Assembly (NCBI GenBank): GCA_030407005.1 | Contig: JAUDYN010000001.1 | Coordinates: forward strand, 124,001-188,000 | From: Desarmillaria ectypa | Taxonomy: Eukaryota > Basidiomycota > Agaricomycetes > Agaricales > Physalacriaceae | Reading direction: 5' to 3' | Length of the DNA stretch: 64,000 bases | Part shown: positions 1 to 12,196 of the stretch, one piece after another | Numbering within the stretch: position 1 is the stretch's first letter | How the letters are laid out: every line of letters begins with the position of its first letter | Notes under the pieces: model-generated | What the model saw: only the letters and a program-made list of their open reading frames with translations | The model's database searches: none | Told to the model about the DNA's origin: nothing | Position numbers and translations under genes: made by a program

Positions 1-516
1 CTCAGTTGCACTTTTATTGCATCCTCTCCTTCCATTCTCCCCAAGTGTTGTAATAGCTCTGCTAGTACTATATTTGCGCTCCCGTTGATTTTACATATTG
101 TTGTAATGGTCTGCTCTAAAAACAGTCACACTCCTACTCCTACCTCCGTTATTGATCTTTTCCTAAATATTATACTGTTGTACTTATCCATTGCATGTAA
201 ATTGACGGGCCGTGTGTCTGAAGCGCGAGCTATATTGCCTTTTAGTGTTTACGATCTAGACCGGATTTCCCCGGACTTTCCGAATTTGTCAACATAATTA
301 TTCGCCTCTTGCTCCTGTGCCACAACAGCACTGGCACCTAATTGATGAAAATGCTGTCACGTACTGCCCATATAACGTCCCAGGGCGTCATTGCCGGACC
401 ACATTTATCTTGTGATTCGGCGTTCACGCGGTTTCGAAGCCAGCGTCCGCGCGGTTTCCCAATTACTCCCATCAGGGTTCACAGCGATATAAGATTTGGA
501 CCTCAGGCGTGCTCCA
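1..516. other. Intergenic / upstream of ceramidase
   Basis: No convincing gene is visible. Open frames here are short, lack splice-consistent extension and show no recognisable motif. The right part is presumably the promoter and 5' leader of the ceramidase gene. Confidence 0.4.
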
Positions 517-3500
517 ATGGCCTTTATCAACTCCCAGGACGGCTTGTGGGATACCCTGAACTCGTTGTGGAACGCTATGGTAGGGTTTATATGGTATATG
601 ACTGCGTTGCTGGCAGTTTCTAGCAGTGGTGGGAATGTCGTAGCGGCTCAGTACCTTCTGGGATTAGGTGCGTCGCTTTCTCTTTTTGTCTCTCTTCACC
701 GGTTAACGACAGTATAGGCGTTGCTGATATCACTGGGTATGTCGCTAGCCCTCAAGCTGTCGACGTTAGACTGATTGTTGGGCAGTCCAATTGTGGAAAC
801 CAACATGATGGTGGAGAAATCCAAGTCGTCTCCCTTCACCTAGCTGAGCGGAAATTGTAGGGCTATGCATCTCTAGGGCAAACGGACACGGGACTCCATA
901 TGCGTCAATTCAGCCGTGTATTCATAGTAGCCGATGCGTCGGATCCTTCCAGTCGAATTCTGTTCATCAATTCTGGTGAGTCTTATCACTTCAACTCCAT
1001 GCTGGGCGGACGAACATGGCTTCCTATGTTGCTGAATCACCGGTCGATGATTGCCAGCGATGATACGCTAGCATGGAAGTCCATTCAGCGCCTGGGTAAT
1101 TTCGTGGTCACCGGATCGAGGGAGTAGTCGTTAAATGATGGACGGAGGTACCATCATCCAGTTTTGCACTTCGATGGATTTTTAGAGGCGTTTTGCTGTT
1201 GCGCGAAGCACGGATCATTGATGATTTCCCCTCCAAACCCCAGTCCCTAGCTTTTCCTGTTTAAAGAGATCTGCACTGCAAATCTAACATGATTTTCGTT
1301 TGATACAGATATAGCCATGGGAGATTCAGGCGTTAGACGCTCGATCGTCGCCAAGTTGACTTCATTGTACCCTGGCGTCTACACAAACGAGAACATAGCG
1401 CTGATAGGCACTCATCAACACTCCGGTGTTGGGGGATTTCTGGAGAACCTCCTACCTCAGATAACTGCCTTGGGTTATGTTCCTCAGACCGCGGAGGCTA
1501 TCGTGAGCGGTACGGTCCTTGCGGCTCAGCGTGCTCATGATAGTTTGGCGCCTGGAAGTCTAAGACTGGGAAACACCACTATTTTGGATGCCAATATCAA
1601 CCGGTCACCTTCCGCGTACCTGAAAAACCCCGCAGAGGAAAGAGCGAGATACGAATATGACCAGGACAAAGATATGACGCTCCTGCGTTTCGACGATGAA
1701 TCGGGTACAGCGAGGGGTTTCTTGAGTTTCTTTGCTGTCCATGGCACGAGTATCTATGAAGTATGTGTGGCCCAATTTCGGATTGATTTCGGTCGTCCTC
1801 ACGCGTACGTTGATAGAACAACACTCTCGTCAGCTCAGATAACAAGGGGATGGCCGCATACCTGTACGAGTCTATGGTAGAACCTGATGCCATGCCAGGC
1901 AACACGTCGTTCGTTGCTGGTTTCACACAGGCCAATGTGGGTGACACCAGCCCCAACACGTGCGTTTTCTGGTTCTTTTTTTTTTTCACTCTCACCCCCC
2001 CTCCAAACGTGTTCCATACAGTCTCGGCGCTTTCTGCGAAAGCCCAGGTAAAGATTATGATGGTCTAGCCTGCGACTTTGATCACTCGACCTGCGGTGGG
2101 ACCGTGCAAGACTGCCATGGACGGTAAGCGCTCACGAGAACAAGTGATGCCAAAATTCCATACTAACACACGAGCGCCTAGTGGCCCGGGATTCCGCGTG
2201 TCTGACTTTGAATCCAATAGAATCATCGGCGAAAAGCAGTTCGAAGGAGCTCGAACCATCATGGAAGGCACTTTGGCGCCCGTCAGTGGAGCTGTGAGGA
2301 GTGTGCATGTTTACATGAATATGTATGCGTGACCTTTTTCTCTTCTGGCTGGATCTAATGTGAATTCCCAAGGGCGAACCATACGTTTACCTTGCCAAAT
2401 GGAACTACTGTACAAACGTGTCCCGCTGCTATGGGTGGGCCTGCTTATTTTCCTCCGAGTTTGTTGCCAGGGTTGTAATTGGCTGTTAATAACAGGGTTT
2501 TCTTTCGCGGGAGGCACCACGTGAGCAGAGTAGTGCGATCTTAGCTCATTTCTCCACTCATTAGTTACGACACAGCGACGGGCCCGGTGCTTTCGACTTC
2601 ATCCAAGGAGATAATTCGTCAAATACACAGTACGTCGGTCATTGACGCAGTCAAGTCGAGATATTCTGACTGGCATCTGTTGGCTAACATCCAGGAATCC
2701 CTTCTGGGAGATCGTTAAAGGTATCTTGTGGCTTCTTCGCTAAAGTGATGAGATGAGTTCGATTGACGAGTTACTATGAATATAGGCGCAGTGACGCCTT
2801 CTCCATCTAAGGCCCAAATCGCTTGTCAAGATCCCAAGCCAATTCTATTGAATACGGTAACTAATATCGTTTTCCCACCTAATGCGATATGCTCGGATCT
2901 TTACTAAACGTCACTGGCAGGGTTACGCGCATATACCATACGAATGGTCTCCCAGCTCAGTCGACATCCAGATGCTTCGCGTAGGGAATTTTGGTGAGCT
3001 ACTTTCGAAGCCGATAACAGCATTGTATTGATCAAACACATCCGTATCACCTAGTGATGCTCATCATGCCAGGCAAGAATATTCACCCGCCACCCATGTT
3101 AACCTTAAGCTATTGTTATTGATAACATATCATATCACAGGTGAATTAACAACCATGTCCGGCAGAAGAATTCGGTTCGCAACAATTCATCAATGAATTG
3201 CGGGGTTCTTTTTTTGATATGTGTTTATTTTAGGGAAGCTATCCGGGCAAAATTGATCTCTTCGGGCATTCTGGGATCGAACGCGTATGTGGCCCTTGCT
3301 GGCCCCGCAAATACGTATGCGCACTATGTGGCTACTCGAGAAGAGTATGGTGCGCAGCGGTACGAAGGTGCTTCAACGATATTTGGGCAATGTGGGTTCA
3401 GCTCTTCCCGCTCTCTCTGAAAGCATAGTGGATTGACGCGGTACATTTGGCAGATACACTTGAGGCCTACATCGACAAGTACACAAGCCTGGTACCTTTT

Positions 3501-4283
3501 TTGGGCGAGTCGCCGTCTGGAACGCCAGCCTCTGATGCACCCCCCGCCGAACAAACCTCCAAAGCTATTTCCTTACAGGTGCATTTTCGATTGACATTCC
3601 TCCGTTTGTGTTATTGTTTATTGTTTATGTATTAACTCAATTGTAGACCGGTGTCGTTTTCGACGCCGCCCCCATTGGGAAGCATTTCGGTGATGTCCTA
3701 ACTGACGTGAAGGCTTCATACACGGTTGGGGATACTGTCACAGCCCAATTCGTTGGCGCTAATCCGCGGGTAAGACCGCCACTTCCTCCTCGTGATATCG
3801 ACTAGGAAGTTCATCGCTTAACTTAGAACAACCTGCGACTTGGAAGCACCTTCCTCACAGTTGATCGTCAGGTTTCGGGCCAATGGGTGACCGTCAAGTC
3901 TGATTCTCATCCTTCGACTACGCTTAAGTGGACTAGAAAGAGTACTGTGAGTCACCTGCATTGCAATCGACGGGAGAACCGCGATTAAAATGGATGTTTT
4001 ACTGTTTCATAGATCCTCGGCACGAGTACGGTGGACATTTCATGGTCCGTCCTTTACTAACCCTGTTGATTGTGGTGACTCCGTGATTGATTAATTATTT
4101 TGTTACGTTAGGACCATTGAAAGAGGGACACCCGGTAAGGCTCTAGCATGCTTTATTGATCGACTCCTAATTGACCTCATTCCAGCTGGAACCTATCGCG
4201 TTGTTTATTATGGTGACTCCAAGCCGCTGATTGGCTCCATCTCTTCCTTTTCCGGGATGTCGTCGACTTTTACAGTCTCCTAG
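517..4283 (+). CDS. Neutral (alkaline) ceramidase, multi-exon
   Basis: Hydrolyses the amide bond of ceramide to sphingosine and fatty acid; family members are secreted or membrane-attached. The first ATG (517) opens a segment with a hydrophobic stretch (GFIWYMTALLAV), a possible signal anchor. After splicing the reading gives VADITG, PIVETNMMGYA and QTDTGLHMRQFSRVFIVAD, then MGDSGVRRSIV and GTHQHSGVGGF (zinc-binding HxH region). ENNTLVSSDNKGMAAY follows, then QANVGDTSPNT, which carries the family's nucleophilic serine, and LGAFCESPGKDYDG. The reading closes with SSFSGMSSTFTVS before TAG, typical of the family's Ig-like C-terminal domain. About ten or more introns are needed; exon 2 (718-736) and exon 3 (786-810) are micro-exons. 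All catalytic landmarks look intact, so I regard it as functional. Introns after 2,400 were only partly resolved. Confidence 0.9.
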
Positions 4284-4556
4284 TGCTATTTTATTTTGAG
4301 TATTGACCTTAGCTTTATCAACGACCTGTACGTCCTCCACACATCCAAGTTTACCCAGTGTACTGTGTTATCAATTGTTCCGCTTCTTGTCGTGTACACG
4401 TATGACTGATCTAAATGCGGCTGTCGGACTGCCTCGAGGTCAACATGAGTCCAAAGCTTATGATGGCTATTAAGGGTCAACAAGGCCACGATGGGCACGT
4501 AGCTTGTCCTCGCATTCTACATCGATCACACAGCTACTGTATTCCCCGCTCTCAGC

Positions 4557-5196
4557 ATGTTTCGCAATTTTTCCAGCCAACTTGCCGCTGCGGCCGTAGG
4601 AAACACTAGCGGAGACAAGAAGACGATGTCTCCGACCCTCCGGTCCGACATCTACACAGCCGTTGATCAGGCTAATTCGTGGCTATCTGGTGGGAAAGGG
4701 GGAAGTTTACCTGGAGATGGGGTGTCATACGGAGCTGTACTAGCTACGATCCAGAAGCACTTCCCTGACACGAAGATTGGCATTGACTCGCTTGGAAACA
4801 CGGAGAGTGAAGTCGCCATTGTCGTCGGAGGCGTCACAAACATGATTCTCGAGATGAGCAAATGGGAGGGAATGGCAGGAGGAATGGCGATGAAGACTTG
4901 GGTAGACGCTCTGGTTGGCGCCTATACCAGGGTAGATGGATCGAAAAAGACCATGATCGCTAAGGGGATCACCAGAGGGATCAACCAAAACGCAGACGTA
5001 TCGCTCATCACCAAAGAGTTTACGGCAAAGATTCAGATCATAACCTGCTTGAAATCTCGTAGGTTTTTTTCCCCCTCCAATGAAAGAGATTTTCGCGCTC
5101 CTGACATTGCGACTATTAGTCATTACTAGGGTTTATGGGGTGGGAAGCGAGGAAGCGCGCCGGGCAGAGGCATCGCTGAGCTCCAAATTCATCTAA
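4557..5196 (+). CDS. Small uncharacterised protein
   Basis: I do not recognise this protein. A frame opens with MFRNFSSQLAAAAVGNTSGD and runs to about residue 168 without a break. Unspliced, it would end at 5129 in a poor tail. If a GT-AG intron at 5059-5119 is removed, the frame continues as SLITRVYGVGSEEARRAEAS and stops at 5194-5196; this tail is alanine- and charge-rich like the body, so I prefer the spliced model. The product would be about 192 residues, mostly helical by composition, with a Gly/Met-rich centre (EGMAGGMAMK) and no signal peptide or membrane segment. It starts 270 bp after the ceramidase stop, on the same strand. Function unknown. Confidence 0.55.
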
Positions 5197-5513
5197 ATTG
5201 AGCTGCGTACACACGAGGTTATGGTATATATGTACAATAAATGATTGCTGTACGAGAAAATGATGATAGTGTAAATACGATGGCTGAGATCCAGTTAAAT
5301 TAGAAAAATAATAACTCCGATAGCGAAAGCGGCGATGATATATCTGCAAGGGTAAGAGATTCACAATTTGATAGATTAAACAAGCGGCGACCCACTCACG
5401 CTATTACAGCAAGTGTGGATGAAAATCCGAAAGTGCAATGGATTGTTACATTTGATTTACCTGAAAATGAATCGCAGATCAGCGGCGGCGAGTTATCAAG
5501 AGAGAAGTGCGAC

Positions 5514-7048
5514 TCACGATTGCATTTGGTAAGTCTCGCTCATATAATTTGACAACTCCGCTGGGAAACAAACAGATGTGGGAGAACTTGATCCAGGGGT
5601 AGAATGATTATCGAAGACTTCACGGGGACTGGGAACAGCCTTCTCAACTGAGCTTCTGTCGGAATGAGGGGGGGTAGAGAAGCCCCAGGCAGCATCGTCG
5701 AACGGGGGGAAGTCGTACACATGGTTCTCAGGCTTGCTATACCCCGTTATTTCTGTCGAGTCGTCGGTACCGAAGCAATCGGTGGAGAGATCATCGAAGG
5801 AGAATCCCCCAAAGTGCGGATCTGAGAGTAGCTGGGAATCGCTCGCTGAACATCCAGAGGGGTAGCCGAATTTGTATGTTGCCGAATACAGTGTTCCAGA
5901 AGGGTGGGGTGTTTCGATAATGTCTTGGTAGATGGTGTATATTGTGGGATCTGTTTATGCGCGCGTTAGAAAGGGATAAAGCGAACAGAAGGGAGCGTGG
6001 GCGTACCGCAGCTCTCGGATATGGTCTTCCAGTAGCCTGGCACTAGTGGGGTGGTATAGAGAAGAGCACCATCGGTACCGTGTGCGGCTTCTACGGGTGG
6101 CGTATCGCGTAAGGTAAGGCTTGTCATCTCCGAAAAGACAACGACCCCGTCTGCTAGAACTGTAAAGTTCGAGTTCGCTGCGATCGGAGAACAAGAGAGG
6201 AAAGCGAGCGTAGGGTCGATAGCGCGGATGGGTCTGGGTTCATCGGAGATCCGCTTAGCATTGTCCGTGATGGCGGAAGCAGATGTAGTGGCGGAGCCGT
6301 GCCTGTGGGTGACATCGTCGGGAAGGATATCGATGCAATAAGTGTGTCGACCGCTCTGCTTCTCGTGGGACGGGAACCCAAAAGAAGCTACCTCGTCTGT
6401 AGGCGTAATTGGTACGCTCGCACTTCCACTCGACGAAGCCGAGTCGCAATTAAGCGAGGAGAGACCGTGCTGTGAGCCATACTGAGAGTGAATCAATGAG
6501 GAAGATACTGGTCGACGACACGGAGACAGGAGGTCCATGACTTGAGAAGCAAGATGATCAGCTGGAGATTTGCATGGAGTGACTGGTACACGTACGACGC
6601 TTCCCTGTGCAGGTCTCTCTGAGTTGCTGAAGGCGACTCCCAACTTGCTTGGCCGTCCTCCGTCTCCCAGTCTTCCGGAAGATGTATTCAGATATGAAGC
6701 GGTTGCGCATAGGGAAACGACCTAAGAGTCGCGTCTCCCTTGAATCATCTGGTTGGTATTGCTCCAATCCTAAGGAAGCGCACAATGTTAGTGCAACTGC
6801 AACCAGCGGCGTTAGAGCAGCTGAATACCTTCGATTAAAGCGGCCTCGAGCTCTGCAGGCCAAACCATCTCTCCCCCTCGCAATGTCTTCCAGCTTTTCC
6901 GTCCGTTATAGATGGTTTGGAAGACCTCCTGGGCACCGGCGTTAGAGCCAACTTTGACGTCGTTCATATTAGCTCGAGAGTATCTGGTTGTGGATGAAGA
7001 GGATGATGCCTTTGCGTGAGAAGCCCAGGCGGGTGTAGGGGACCGCAT
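5514..7048 (-). CDS. TEA/ATTS-domain transcription factor (AbaA/TEC1 type)
   Basis: DNA-binding regulator of the TEAD/AbaA/Tec1 family, which controls development or hyphal growth in fungi. I start it at the ATG at 7048 (MRSPTPAWASH); an upstream in-frame ATG at 7258 is possible. The TEA domain reads KTLRGGEMVWPAELEAALIEG, then after a 59-nt intron LEQYQPDDSRETRLLG, RFPMRNRFISEYIF and TGRRRTAKQVGSRLQQLRET. The last part is the recognition-helix signature. Downstream, a serine-rich region is followed by segments reading NSNFTVLADGVVVFSEMTSL and LLYTTPLVPGYWKTI, matching the beta-sandwich cofactor-binding region of fungal TEA proteins. A last exon ends SETYQMQS before the stop. A frame change just after the TEA domain (about 6570-6610) needs a very short intron of about 37 nt or another splice choice; I could not settle it. 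Confidence 0.85.
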
Positions 7049-9496
7049 TATAACGTGGTGTATGTAACGAGTGAACGGGGGGTGGAAAGGAGTGTGAGTG
7101 TTGGTCCTTTTGAAGGAAGAACAAAGGCCGTAGATTTGATCTTCGCAAGGAGCGTCATAGTGATAATTGAAGGCCTTTAATACCAAACTTTCTCGGCTCG
7201 CATCAGGGTGCCGCATCGGGACGTCCGAGATCTCGTAAACATCTGGCGCTTGTCCCACAGGAGTTAAGTGTCTGGGGATGAGCTAAAATTCTCTTGCCGA
7301 GCATACACATTCTGATCAAGAAGGGTATCCGTTTAGAGGCGTTTCCAAAAACGTGGCAAACTGTTGCAAATCAAAGTCTAACGAAATCAGCGTCAGTTCG
7401 ACTCGCTCCCCTCATGAATGGCTCCCCGCTATTCCAAGCATACTTCCCCCGGGTCCTGCTCGCTCCCTTGCCATGGGACGGTGTGCAGAATGAGCAGGAA
7501 AACAAAAAAGTCCGGGAGGACCCGCGGTACGTGAGCAGGTCCCAACATTGCAAAACCTCGTGCACAGCTCCGGTGATCGACAACTCCTGAAATTACATCA
7601 GTAAACAAGACAAATTTGGACGTGGAATGAGGTGGTGTGACCAGTTGTTTTCCTTCCGCGCTGATGCACTATGTTTTCCGACGTTAGGTGTTCATCGATC
7701 ATCAGTCGATCAGCAATCGCGCATCCGGTAACTTAGGACTCACGGGGAACGTGTGCCTTCGAAATAGTCACCGTACGCTTGCAGTTGGGGACATTGAACG
7801 GGGCGTGGACTCTGGGTATAAGTTTTTAGGTACCGTAACCCACGGGATATGATTGAACGATACGATGAGAAGACCTGGTGAGATACAGATTTGCATCGAT
7901 GAATCATGTTGAGTCTTGAGAATGATGGAAGCTGGACATCCGATTCGAAAAACTTGTACCAGGTTTCTAAAACATCCTCGATCAAACCAAACATATGGAT
8001 GCCTTTCATATGCAAAACCGCTAGTGGATGTTTTTGTCAAAAGTGCTTACCGCAAAGATGGGTGTGGAATTCACACAGACCGGTTCCGGCAAAGCTTCCG
8101 TTGTCGAAAAACGGCGAGGGCACAGGGAGGTCATCCCCGGGGTGCCAATGTATTTGTCTTCGGGGTTATACTGGGGCCTGAGTACGAGTCCCGACTCGGC
8201 AAGAACTGCTTCGACCGACTCCACTATGTAAACGGATTTAATGTGAACTTTGAATAGCGCACAAAATATATACTAATAGAATGTCTCTAGGCGTTTATCC
8301 ATCCTTCGAAGAACACGAATCCCATGATGGTGTCCGAATGGCAAGGCGTATTGGAGAGAACATACCCAGCGATCTGAGCAACGTGACCCTGTCGGGATAC
8401 GGAAGTTATCAAACGGCGTAAAGGTTCGCGGCATCTATGATTCTCTTCCAATAAAGATCTCAGCTTCGAGGTCCACGGAAGAAAGAACTCGGCAAAGTCG
8501 ATGGATGCTCAGACAACACATGAGATCAGCTCCCTTTTTTTTTTTCTTTTCCCTGGTCCGAACGATATGGACACCGGGGCAGATTCAACGGCGTCCATTC
8601 ATCTGAAAGCCGATAATCTAGGACTCCCGGGTCGTAGAAAGGAAGACCAAGTCGTGGGAAGAATTACGTTATATTTAGCAGACGGTCCGCCAGTCTGGCG
8701 TTTTCCGAAAAATCTGATTTCGTATCCGAATCCCGATGCGATTCGATGTTTACGGTTCCGACGCTGTACAACCGACCGACCGGCCGACCCTCGCCCTTCC
8801 AGCCGCATCCCACTCTGACCCACAAGGCAGTACGACAACTGAGGTTTCCTCGCAAAATTCTATCTACCGTTTGACTGGAACAAACAATTAAAATAGAGGC
8901 TATGCATATGAGCAATAATAATTGTATGGCCCTGACATTGGCAGATACAAGTTCAACAAGTGACGGAATCAGATGTTGTAGCCATCATGTAATGGATAAA
9001 ACCGGGGACTTCACAAGGTACCCAGCAAATCCGGATGATGACATATCCTTTCATCTCTCTTGAGCGCGCGCTCTAACGTTGAGCGCTCGTCATATGAGTC
9101 AAGATCAACCGCCTCATAATGTACCTTCCTTTAACTATATGTGTTAACGACACCTTATCAGTTGGGGGAAAGCAGTGCCTGTTCACGACCCTTCTGACGA
9201 CAAGCTCGTAATATCATTGATATAAAGGAGATAAGCTCTCGGTTGTTCAGTCGATTCAGAGAAGCGTTTTTTAGCGACAAGGCCGCGAATCGACAGCGTT
9301 GCGTTACTTTTAATATGAGACGTACAAGAATAATAACAATGTACGAAACCAACGTATATGATACAAACAAACAAGTTGAATAAGTATAAGCGAAGCAACA
9401 AACTAATGCCTAGTCCATGCTTCTAAAGAAAGTAATAACCGCTCCATGAAGTGAGACTACAGTTCTATTAAATGTGTCCAAGCAAAAAAAAAAACG
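7049..9496. other. Long region without an assignable gene
   Basis: About 2.4 kb with only short, mutually overlapping frames and no recognisable motif. The left part is presumably the promoter of the TEA factor. A GC-rich palindrome (gagcgcgcgctc, near 9062) is present. The right end (9100-9490) is AT-rich and probably the 3' region of the glucanase gene. Confidence 0.4.
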
Positions 9497-12196
9497 TTAT
9501 CGTGATCCGTCTATTATGTCGCGTCCAACAACATCTGTAACGTCGGCAGCAACGGCAGCTATAGAAGTAGTTGCGGTCGTCCTGGTAGCAGTAGCAGTAG
9601 CAGCAGCAGGTGCCGGAGCAGGCGCCGCAGCGGCACCACCACCTCCACAGACGGCAGGAATGGCCACATTATTAGCGTCCCAAGCATTCGGGTACGTACA
9701 CCCCGCAATCGGCGTCGGAGCCGCGCCAGTATCACTCGCATCGTACCAACCGTTCCCGACGTCAGCACTCCTCGTCGCCTTGGCTGTCAGCGTCGGAGGA
9801 GAAAGAGTAGACACAGACCCGGTCGACGTGTAGGAAGGCAATAATGTTACAGCCGCATCGGCACCATTTAGTGACGCTGGCGGCCATGGAACGGTAGCAG
9901 AAATCGTCCCCGCACCCGCTCCGCCCGTCATCCATGACTGATAAGTCCCGTCAAAGGGTACGTTAGGTGCACCGCCTATGGCGTCGCACCTGCCAAATGC
10001 CGTTCGTGGATCCTTGGGCATCCACCCGTTTTCCAAGCCGAGTTGGTACGACCAGAGAGGTGAGCCCACCATGCCAAGCCTTGTCGACACGCCAATCTTC
10101 CATGTCCAGAAGAACCAGTTTTGGAGTGCGTCCATACTAGCCATGGCAAAGTTCGATACGGCAGCTTTGGTGGCATCATCCCACTTTGAAGAGTCCTGCC
10201 AAGTGTTGCAGTCCCCTCCGAAAGTGGGAACACCAGTGACCCCGTTGAGGAAGTATCCACAGTCGTTCCAGCCGTTACTGAACTCGCCGGCCATGGTTAC
10301 ACCGAATGCGGTTTGACTGGGAAGGACTCATCAATTTTTAGCCATCATATGAAAGCTTCAATCACACTGACCTTGTGTTCATCCATTGTCCCCACTGGCA
10401 GACTTGAGAAGGCCATGTACCGCCAGCTTGGTTACCAGTACCAGTAACAAAGGGCTCTGCAGCAGGACCGCCTGAAAACGCCAAATAAGGGTGGATATCC
10501 AAAGCGATCCGATCAGATCCCGGGAGAAAGTCTGCCCAGTTGGCAGCTCCCGCAAATCCATCATGTATCGAGATGAAAGGTCCGTTCCCCGCTCCCAATC
10601 CAGTAATACCGCGCATCATGTCGTGAACTTCGTGATAGCTAGAAATATAACATGTTTTATGAGCCACACGCTGCGAATAGAGCATGCCAACTCACAAGCT
10701 AGTTATCTGGTCCCTGCCGATTGATGATACGATCGCTTCGTTGATGACCCCGAACATAACGACAACATCTTTGTACTGAGGCTGGCTTATGAACTCGGTA
10801 ATGATCCGGATATAATTCAGAGTTCTCTGAGCGTTGGCATATCCCATCACTCCATAAAGGAAGTTGATTTGTCCCGATTTACCGGAGTGATTGTATCCTG
10901 AGATATTCATGTCGGTACGAGGAGGTAGTGAGAAAAGTACTGCGTACCATTTTGGGAGCCAGGAATGGTGTGAAGATCGAGGTTTACCCTAAGACCGTAC
11001 TTGCGCGCCCATTCGAAAGCCTTCAGAGCATACCTGGGAAGGGAAACGAAAGCTTAGGATCCATGCATTCCGGAGAAGAGAAGAGAGAATAAGCTTACTT
11101 CCAAGCCGTCTTTGGGAGGAATGGTTCTCCTTCCCATGTTTCGACTGCCCAGAAGGGGATAGGCAGCCTGACCCAGTTCAATCCGGCACCAGCAATTTCA
11201 GCAAAGTCTTTTTCAGTCTAGATGAAACTGCGAGTTAGCGCCTAATGCATAAGGGTCATGAGCCGCATGTACTAACAATGAACGTGTTGTAATGGTCTTC
11301 GAGCTGCTGTAATCCGCCGCCGGCCGTATCAGCTGCCATGAGCGTGCTAAGTGTCCACTCATCGATGGCGCCGTCGTACTTCTCATAAAGAGCTGGCGTG
11401 ATGAAAGGCTCCAGAACAAGCCATCCGCCAAGGTTCACACTAGTTGAGAAAGTGAGCATCGAGGCGTATAAGAGCGAAAGTAAACGTACCCGAAAACATG
11501 ATCTTGTCCAAATTTCCAACTCTGATTAAGTGGTGGGGTCCAACTGTTGGGACGAGCAGCACCACTAAAAGGATCGTTTGGATCAGCCACCCCTATAAAA
11601 AAAAGGGTGACATCAGGAAACTGTGTAAGAGCCTAGGCAGGATAAAGGAGAACGGAAACCAGTTCCACCCGAATGCCAGTCAAAATACGTATTGAAACAA
11701 AATCGAACTCACAATATCCCCCGAACGAGTTGTTATAGATGAACGAGGAACCATCTGCGAGAGCCACTATCGACCCGTCTCCTCCTGTTATGGCGCCCGT
11801 CGGCGATTGAGGGTTAGTGGTACCATTGCCCTGTGGAGTCTCCGGTGCAGACGAACTGTTGTCTCCCGACGTAGAGCTCTGACTGCTGTCCTTGTTGTTG
11901 TGCTTCGGCTTGATAACAGTGAAATACACAGGAAGAATAACAGCAAGTACGACAATGACAAGCGCTGCCGCACATATCAACCAGAAGGCGAGGCCTCGAC
12001 GTTTCGAAGGGGTATTACGCTCGGAGTCTGAGTAGGTATCGTTTTCGTACTTGGTATTCTGCAAGAGTGGAGCAGAGTTGTTAGGAGAGGAAGTTAGAGA
12101 ATTTTGACCTGTCGAGTCCCGGGTGTCAAGGAACGATGCCCGTGGCGGGTCAAGGTCATGCTCCCTCGTGTTCAAGTTGGCGGCAGGAGAAGACAT
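9497..12196 (-). CDS. Membrane-anchored glucan 1,3-beta-glucosidase (GH5)
   Basis: Exo-beta-1,3-glucanase of the GH5 Exg type, acting on cell-wall or extracellular beta-1,3-glucan. The N-terminal 65 residues are cytoplasmic and Ser/Asn-rich, followed by one membrane span (AFWLICAAALVIVVLAVILP) and a Ser/Thr-rich stalk, so the protein is type II with the catalytic domain outside. Domain landmarks are LGGWLVLEPFITPALYEKY, AGLNWVRLPIPFWAVETWEG, GLRVNLDLHTIPGSQNGYNH, VVVMFGVINEAIVS (acid/base Glu in the NE pair), ALDIHPYLAF and MAGEFSNGWNDCGY (nucleophile Glu). At least seven introns are needed; one of about 55 nt joins QWMNT to QTAFGVTMAGEF. After the domain comes a Thr/Ala/Pro-rich low-complexity tail ending in IIDGSR. 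Intact by eye. Confidence 0.92.

Noticed and set aside
1597..1995. 132-codon minus-strand ORF
   Set aside because: Antisense shadow of the ceramidase exons; no independent motif.
5116..5364. 82-codon minus-strand ORF
   Set aside because: AT-rich, Tyr/His-rich chance frame over the 3' end of the unknown plus-strand gene.
9474..9833. 119-codon plus-strand ORF with long Ala/Val runs
   Set aside because: Exact antisense of the low-complexity Ala/Thr/Pro tail of the GH5 glucanase; the periodic composition creates it.
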